NCBI GenBank assembly: GCA_964017045.1
Contig: OZ024810.1
Span: 17,598,704 to 17,662,703, forward strand
Length of the DNA: 64,000 bases
Direction of reading: 5' to 3'
From: Omphiscola glabra
Lineage: Eukaryota; Mollusca; Gastropoda; Lymnaeidae
Position 1 is the first letter of the stretch. Every line of letters starts with the position of its first letter. Made by a program: the position numbers and the translations under genes. Positions 57,401-64,000 of the stretch are shown piece after piece. The notes under the pieces were generated by a model. That model was given only the letters and a program-made list of their open reading frames with translations, had not been told where the DNA came from and did not search any database.

Positions 57401-57764
57401 CTGCAGTGATAAGATAAGTTAAGATATTATCTTTATTTCTCCCAACACATAGCCATGTATTTGATAACAATTTACCTTTTATTTCAGCACAGAGATGCAT
57501 ACTTTTATATAGTAAACATTTTCTTACAAGAAAACTTTCAAAACAAGATTTCACAACTATTTCTGAAGCTCTAAAATCATCCATTTATACCATGGCATCT
57601 GCAGAATGAGACGAGGCGTTATGATAACATTTAAACAGTTTCGACGAGAGAAAAAGTTCATATTTGCAATCACAACGTTCTAGTATAATTTAACTGCGGT
57701 GTGAATTAGTCATGCCGCAGAAAACCACGTAAACCCTATTAGAGGGCGTCTGTTAACACCTACG

Positions 57765-58283
<519 letters not shown>

Positions 58284-58489
58284 TTAACAATGTTCCTTCA
58301 TTTCTTGCTTTACTTTGATTACAAATTAAAATGTTATTGACGTAATATTTTTAAAATAAAAAAAATATGTTGAAATGTTATCTATATCCATACCTGTGGA
58401 TCTACAGCCCGTACCTGTGGATTTACAGCCCATGCTGGGCATATTGCTTCCTCACCCCACTCATTCACTCAGAATTATCTGACGCTTTT

Positions 58490-58645
58490 TATCTCCATTG
58501 CATGATTTCCAGCCGCTGTAACTCCCTCTTCACATGATCCACCCATCTAAGCCTGAGGCCTGCCTTTGATTCGCTTTATTCTTTGTACTCGTTCCAAGTG
58601 TCCATCCAAGCGTAGCCTGTCCATAATTTAAGTTGTCTACCATCT
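58490..58645 (-). pseudogene. Reverse transcriptase tail relic, second RTE-like copy
   Basis: Minus frames give LRLDGHLERVQRI, then RLRWVDHVKRELQRLEIMQW. This matches the RWxGHxER and RWxDDVKxDLxRLGI tail motifs. Frames are broken. Confidence 0.5.
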
Positions 58646-58684
58646 TTTTCAGCTAGTTATTAACTCCCAGCTTTGTTTTTGTAC

Positions 58685-58755
58685 CGCGCTTCGAGCCTTT
58701 TGGGATGAAGCGGGATTTTTCAAATGAACTTTATTATTATTATTATTATTAATTT
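58685..58755 (+). mobile_element. Retroposon 3' tail with (ATT)n
   Basis: CGCTTCGAGCCTTTTGGGAT, GAAGCGGGATTTTTCAAATG and AACTTTATTATTATT match the inverted tail at 39962-40028. Confidence 0.55.
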
Positions 58756-58764
58756 TTCTCTGCT

Positions 58765-58875
58765 ACCAGCGTGTGATGCTGATACAGACTATACAATTCC
58801 TGGTGCCTGTGATGCAGATACAGACTATACAGTTCCTGGTGCCTGTGATGCTGGTACAGACTATACCATTGCTGG
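58765..58875 (+). repeat. 36-bp tandem triplet
   Basis: Three units carry GATACAGACTATACA and GGTGCCTGTGATGC. Confidence 0.85.
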
Positions 58876-59351
58876 TCCCTTCTTATCTTATCTTTCCTGA
58901 TAACAATATCTCTCCAACGCATTGAATAGGTTTTCTGCCCTTTGGTCAGGGTCCAAATTCACTTGCGTATGCTGCAACTGGACTGATTTCTGTTATATAT
59001 ATTATTATCATTTTTTCATTGTGATGTTTTCACCTTTCACTATTTTCTGACCACTGAAGTACGCCATGTCTCCAACGGATATTCACTATGTTTTTTCTGT
59101 TTTTTATTTATTTATTTTTTTCATTTAAGTATTTGAATTCAGTGGTTACATGTGGCTTTTACTCCTAAATTCGTTTGATGTACACAGGGTCAAGTTTTCT
59201 TTATAACATAAAAAGTTCACAAAATATATTTTAAAGACAAGTTCAAATATAGTTCATAAAATGCATAACTAATCCAGTGAGCGTAGATGTGATTAAATTT
59301 GATTTAATCAAAAAGAATTACTTTTTTATCACCTGACATAGATATCCCTAC

Positions 59352-59396
59352 TTAATCTGATTCCATATAGATATTCACACCGGAAAATTCGTTTAA
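59352..59396 (-). pseudogene. Terminal PAN-exon fragment
   Basis: The minus strand reads FSGVNIYMESD and a stop, the family's C-terminus (compare TGVNFYMESN in copy 4). Sequence upstream of it (59400-59600) is a minisatellite, so the rest of the exon is gone. Confidence 0.65.
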
Positions 59397-59399
59397 GAC

Positions 59400-59600
59400 T
59401 TGATTACTGTGGTAGCCGTGATACAATTGATTCGGTCATCACTGTGAAAGAAGTGATTGAAATGAATCAATAATCACTGTGATAATAGTGATAGAATTGA
59501 GGAAATGATCACTGCGAGAGAAGTGATAGAATTAAGCTATGATCACAGTGAGAGCGTTGTTTTAATTAAGCCAATCATCACTGTGAGAGAAGTGACCTTA
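59400..59600 (+). repeat. Degenerate ~42-bp minisatellite
   Basis: About five units contain ATCACTGTGAGAGAAGTGAT and GAATTAAGC. Confidence 0.8.
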
Positions 59601-59742
59601 AGGTGATCAAGACACATTCTACTCTCTAAACGTAACCCTTGACCTAAACTACCATGTTGCAAACTTTAACTAGATAAAACTTGCTTTCTCAACCATCCAT
59701 CTTACCATCTCCTGCCCTGATCACGAAAATCCCCCGACCATT

Positions 59743-59818
59743 CCCGACACCCACAATTCCCCACACCTACCATTCCCCACACCTACCATTCCCCACACCT
59801 ACCATTCCCCACACATAC
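59743..59818 (+). repeat. 16-bp minisatellite
   Basis: Four to five units of ACCATTCCCCACACCT. Confidence 0.9.
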
Positions 59819-60760
59819 TTCGGTCCCTCGATTTCATAGCTCCAAATACAAAAGCAATAATTGTTTTAAAAAAACCTTCTATAGAGAGAATCAAGCTGAT
59901 CCGCCTCATTGCTCTGTCAGTGATACAAGTTAATTGGATATGTTATGTAATGTCATATGTCAAGAACAGCCCATTAGACAGCTGCTTAATATGTAGGTCC
60001 CTACCGTTACAAATGCTACGTAGTATTACATTAAAGCCAGGATTGTTTGGACGATTGTATAGTTTCCTATAGTTAGAACATTTCTCTCGTGGTCTGTAAT
60101 TAGTTTAAGTCTGATAGTTTGGATCATTGTCTGTATAGGCTACTACAGTTAAAAACGCTTTGCGTGTTTCTCATTATGCTCAACAGGCATGTATCTCAAT
60201 CTTTTATGAAACAAAGTAAAGCCAATGCTATATTTCACCTTACTTGTCAGACTTATTGTAACATGTTGGCAACATGTTGCTATGTATAGTTTCCTAGTCA
60301 TTCAAGTGGACGATATTCATCAAATTATGTTTTCAAGACACTTACGATCTAGTTTTGATTTATTCAATGCAATTTTAGATAAGCAAACACACTCAATAAA
60401 CAGTTATTTTCTATTTAAGACCAATCGATTCTTTCTTTTTTTTTTTAAATTGATCTTTTATTTGATTCATAAACATAGGACGAATGATATATTATTGGTA
60501 AATGAATATCAGTTCAATCTTTAGAATTATAGGCATAAATATATATATATATATTTAGATGTGGTTGATTAAATTCGCAATACAAACTTTAAAATTGTAG
60601 ATAATTAAATTATTGTACTATTCTTTTTGTTTCGTTTTCCAATGAAAATGGCCTAAGATGTGTAATTTTGAAGAAATAATTATAGATATGTAAAAAAAAG
60701 ATATAATAATTATTAAAAACTGCAAATTTGTGAAAAGTAGAACACACTTAGACAGTGGCA
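59819..60760. other. AT-rich intergenic DNA, no gene recognised
   Basis: The frame at 60225-60524 is Phe/Leu/Ile-rich and unsupported. Confidence 0.45.
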
Positions 60761-60860
60761 TAGCTAGGTCCGCATCCCCCGAACCCAACAGGACCAAATA
60801 AACGAAACTGATAATGTTTCAAGTTTCTTGGCGACTAATTTAAAAATATAGACTGTGGCC

Positions 60861-61026
60861 AGTGGCGTAGTGAGGGGGGCAAGGGGGGCATCATGCCCCG
60901 GGCGCTACTCACAAATGGGCGCCAAATGCAATATTTTACTATAATATTGTATGGTTTTCGAAAAGGGGGCGGGGCGCTAAAAAGGTATTGTGCCCCGGGC
61001 GCGAGTTAAGCTCGCTACGCCCCTGA
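60861..61026. mobile_element. Short inverted-terminal-repeat element (MITE-like)
   Basis: Ends CAGTGGCGTAGTGAGGG and the reverse complement of TCAGGGGCGTAGCGAG enclose about 160 bp, with a GC-rich subterminal GGGCGC...GCGCCC and an AT-rich middle. A partial relative (CAGGGGCGTGAAC) starts at 63659. Superfamily not determined. Confidence 0.6.
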
Positions 61027-61535
61027 CTGTGGCACACAGCTTGATGACTGGTCAAAGTGTTCACAGGCGTCAAAGGGACCGATCCTGTTATCTTAACACT
61101 AGTTGTAATATTTACATTTTTAAATGTCGCTTGTATCTTGCAGGCTTCAGGAGAAGACGGGGCGAACCCTAGACGACCTCACGGAGAACACAGCAGACCT
61201 CCAACCTAGCGACGCCAACTTATATCTTGACATTGTAACTATAAACAATGGACTCAGAATTATCCTGACAAACACAACACACTGCACATTGTCTTCAATA
61301 ACAAAATATGGTTTACATAAAAAAATCTATATTAAGGCAATGAACGTATTATTTGCAGGAGCCCGTGCGCACAGTTCTATCGAGAGAAATATTTATAAAG
61401 ACAAGCCAGCAGTAAATAAATAATTCATAAGACGGGCCAAAATCGTTTCAGTCAGTGCGTCAGCGCAATAGAAGACCACGCCTACAAGGCTTTACGTTAG
61501 AGATTATAAGAACGTGTTTGTCGGTGATTTTTTTC
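61027..61535 (+). other. Unrecognised open frame, possible exon or repeat
   Basis: A 99-codon frame (61124-61423) has a polar central part (KTGRTLDDLTENTADLQPSD, ANLYLDIVTINNG) preceded by a pyrimidine stretch and TTGCAG at 61137-61142, an acceptable splice acceptor. The composition looks less random than other frames in this window. No domain is recognised and no partner exon was found. Confidence 0.25.
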
Positions 61536-61765
61536 CAGTGGTTCTCAACCTTCGTAATGCGACGAAACATTAATACAATTCTTCATGTTCTGATGCCCCC
61601 CCCCCCAAAAAAAAAACAAAAACAACAACATTTAGATTATTTTCATTGCTACTTTATTAGAGAAGAGTATACGTAAAGACAAATGATTGAACTGTCTTAT
61701 GCGACCCCTGTGAAAGGATCGTTCAACCCTCAAAGGGGTCGCGACCCACTGGTTGAGAGACACTG
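61536..61765 (-). mobile_element. hAT-type element, nearly full length
   Basis: Ends CAGTGGTTCTCAACC and the reverse complement of CAGTGTCTCTCAACC. The internal words GACCCCTGTGAAAGG and CAAAGGGGTCGCGACCCAC are the reverse of the 34261 copy. C11A10 and CAA repeats interrupt it. No clean 8-bp target duplication is seen. Confidence 0.75.
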
Positions 61766-62337
61766 TTCTAATCCAAAGAAAACGTCTACCCAGTTTTAGA
61801 ACATCAACGATTTCACTTTAGGGCATTTGTCTTCATATCATTGCACAAATTTAACTCAATGAACATTAAGCACAAAGAAAAGTGTTCAAAGATAAATGCA
61901 ATAATCATTATACATGTATGTCTATGGGTACGTCTTACAAAAAATGTGATTAGATTCAAAATTTGATCTAAGATAGTGGATTTGAAGAAGGAAAAAAAAG
62001 GAATAATAATTAAGAAACCATATAAAACAAATTGTTAATTAATGATCTACCTTCCTTCATTTCATGTATGCTGGCTTTTAATCTACTTCATGGGATTATG
62101 ACGTTTACTTTGAAAAAAAAAATAATAGCTCTTTAAAAAAAAAATATTTGATTTATCAATTCAAACATTACAATTTAAAAGGAACTGTAATATTTGCACA
62201 AATCTACAAAAGCAAAATTTGTAAAGTTAAATTTCGAACAAAACAAACATAAGTTACTTTTGAACAATAAAGTGGATAAAATTGATTGATGTCAATCCTA
62301 ATATATTTTGTCCCCACTTTTTCGTTTTAGTCCTGAT
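61766..62337. other. AT-rich 3' flank of copy 5
   Basis: No gene was found. Downstream (minus-strand sense) of the copy 5 stop codon at 62338. Confidence 0.4.
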
Positions 62338-62656
62338 TCAGTTGAATTCCATGTAAAAATCAGCATCAGGGAATGATCTAAGCCTAGAGAGTACGGTATT
62401 CTTTTGTCTGGTATCGATGCTAAGGAACTGACACTGGTTTTTCGATTTCACCCAGTTGAACGCAGTGCACCGACTTTCATCTGCCAGCTTCAGACATCGC
62501 TGCAAGCACTCCTTGGGTGAAGACACGTTCACGGACACAAGGATGGGTATGTCTAGGGTTGAGTTCATGAGTCTTGTGTATGAAGTGAACGTTAGCATTG
62601 TTCGACTCACCATCACTTGCAGTTCAACAAAGTGCAACGGTATGTAGATACCATAC
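62338..62656 (-). CDS. Lectin-PAN copy 5, exon 3 (PAN); gene continues off the window
   Basis: Acceptor TTAACAG at 62663-62657. RYGIYIPLHFVELQVMVSRT, then KECLQRCLKLADESRCTAFN, NQCQFLSIDTR, ending FYMEFN and a stop. One codon longer than the other copies (319 nt), with the same split Arg codon. Exons 1 and 2 were not found up to 64000, so intron 2 is longer than 1.3 kb or the upstream exons are missing. Confidence 0.85.
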
Positions 62657-63765
62657 CTGTTAACATAAAATCGTCCAATTACTTTGTGTTTTTTTAAAAT
62701 GTCTTTTGCAATGTCTTTTCTAGTTTACAGTTAAATGTCATTAAAATCTGTTGTTTTTTTATTCCTTTATTTTAAGTTTTGTTCTTGTGTCTCATTCCTT
62801 GTGACTTTACCAACATCTTCATACTGTAGAGAACCTTTGTCGTCTCTATTCTATAACTATATTGCAACCTTGTACACTCCGTCTCTCGTACTGCACCAAT
62901 TTGACAAATCAACGATGGTTATAGCCATTGACTCTTTTATTTGTCTCCTCCTTTGACTTCACTTTCTCTCTCTCTGTTCTACTCAACTCCGACTGTCCCG
63001 GTTCGTCTCTATCTCTTTCGTTCTCGGTTTCTCTCGTTTATTCTCTACTCCTGTCCGTCGGAGTCTCCCATCTGTCCACTAGCCTCCCTGGCTGAGTTCT
63101 GCCCGGCTGAGTTCTGCCCGGCTGAGTTCTACCTTAGTCCCGTCCAACTGTCCCTTTTATAAGTCCCAAGTTCCCAGGGCCCCAATCCCCTTCATGTCTC
63201 ACCCGCGTGATAGGTCATACCCCAGCACCGCAGCGGCGTCACGGACAATCTGACACGACTGACCCCTTTGTTTGGTCTGTACCGATGTGGGACTCCCCCC
63301 ACCACCCCTTTCCGGGTCGACTACAGGTCTGGACACTCCACAATACGACTAATTGACCAATATTCCGTCATCCTGTCAAAATTAGAGACTCGTTGCTGAT
63401 GACAAGGCACTCTATGAGAATCTCAGCCCTCGACCCCCCAAATATTATTTTTTCCACTTTTTCATGGATAATGAGAAGTAAATATCATGACACTGATTTC
63501 ACGAAATAAAATTCCCGATAACTGCACTAAATGAGATTTCTTAAAAATGTCGCAAATGTGTCTGTTGCGTAATATTTTCTTATGTTTTTTTCTAAGATAG
63601 CTGTTGAAATATATTTGCGGTGTCAAAATGAGTGGGGCATTAGAATATTAATTTAGTTCAGGGGCGTGAACAAATGTGTGGGAGCCAGCCTTGGGGGGGG
63701 GGGCACTAATATGGATTCTCATAAGTTGTCTCAACAGTGATTTAGTAAAATAAATGGGTAGGGGA
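62657..63765. other. Probable intron of copy 5; pyrimidine-rich segment and a small tandem repeat
   Basis: 62940-63180 is rich in CTCT words and includes three 16-bp units GGCTGAGTTCTGCCCG (63090-63135). A MITE-like end lies at 63659. No exon is recognised. Confidence 0.4.
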
Positions 63766-64000
63766 ATGGACTATGATGAGCCGACTGTTTTGTCATGTGG
63801 AGTAAGTACGAGTAAGACTTCCGGGAGGCTGTCTGCAACACACTAGTCGCTCACAAATTTTTCTTCAAACAACTTTCTTCCTTTAATCATAACTGAATTA
63901 TAATTATTGTAACATTTATTAAATGTCATTTAAAGAAACGCGTGTATTCAAGAATATTTTGAAAAGTAAAATTATAATAAACACTGGGGGGGGGGGGAGC
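63766..64000 (+). repeat. Second copy of the 47.4-kb dispersed repeat, cut by the window edge
   Basis: Direct-orientation match to 47425-47640, starting near ACTGTTTTGTCA and continuing to the last bases. It has one short insertion (GGCTGTCTGCAACACACTA) relative to the other copy. Confidence 0.85.

Overview
This window is AT-rich, intron-containing eukaryotic DNA packed with simple repeats and transposon relics; there are no operons, Shine-Dalgarno sites or long conserved bacterial-type ORFs. The gene content (secreted F-type lectin domains joined to a PAN/Apple domain), the non-LTR retrotransposon, SINE and hAT families and the base composition suggest an invertebrate, most plausibly a heterobranch gastropod such as a freshwater snail. 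The organism call is an inference.

The only convincing host genes are a small cluster of paralogues. Each encodes about 260 residues: signal peptide, F-type lectin (FTP, F5/8 type C-like) domain, PAN/Apple domain. The complete copies have three coding exons of exactly 272, 195 and 316 nt with both introns in phase 2. Copy 1 (minus, 14212-22723), copy 3 (plus, 36041-39308) and copy 4 (minus, 49535-54776) look intact. Copy 2 (plus, 29467-31155) has exons 1 and 2 but only a broken PAN remnant downstream. Copy 5 (minus, 62338-62656) shows only its last exon and continues past the right edge. PAN-exon fragments at 11.1, 32.8, 34.2, 48.2 and 59.35 kb show repeated duplication and decay. The order is fragment, 1(-), 2(+), 3(+), 4(-), fragment, 5(-).

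Left part (1-14.2 kb): a hAT-type element, an RTE-like reverse transcriptase tail, minisatellites, a relic of a recurrent uncharacterised transposon-associated protein (7.65-8.65 kb), a second hAT-type element (12.2 kb) and the PAN pseudo-exon. The 7.3-kb first intron of copy 1 (15.2-22.4 kb) holds a 1.6-kb tandem segmental duplication and a ~172-bp satellite.

Middle (22.7-41 kb): a 53-bp array grown inside a reverse transcriptase tail, an 89-bp array, copies 2 and 3, a LINE 3' end whose tail matches a SINE at 53 kb, an inverted repeat carrying PAN fragments around a Gypsy integrase relic, an inserted hAT element with target-site duplication, and a 15-bp array of about 53 units. Right part (41-64 kb): a decayed Gypsy pol, copies 4 and 5, a tRNA-derived SINE, a 48-bp array of about 18 units, a GC-rich block ending in (TTAG)n, and further hAT/MITE-like elements.

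No catalytic pathway is encoded. The lectin-PAN proteins are probably secreted recognition or adhesion factors; their sequence differences, mosaicism and decay suit a fast-evolving recognition family, but this is not proven here.
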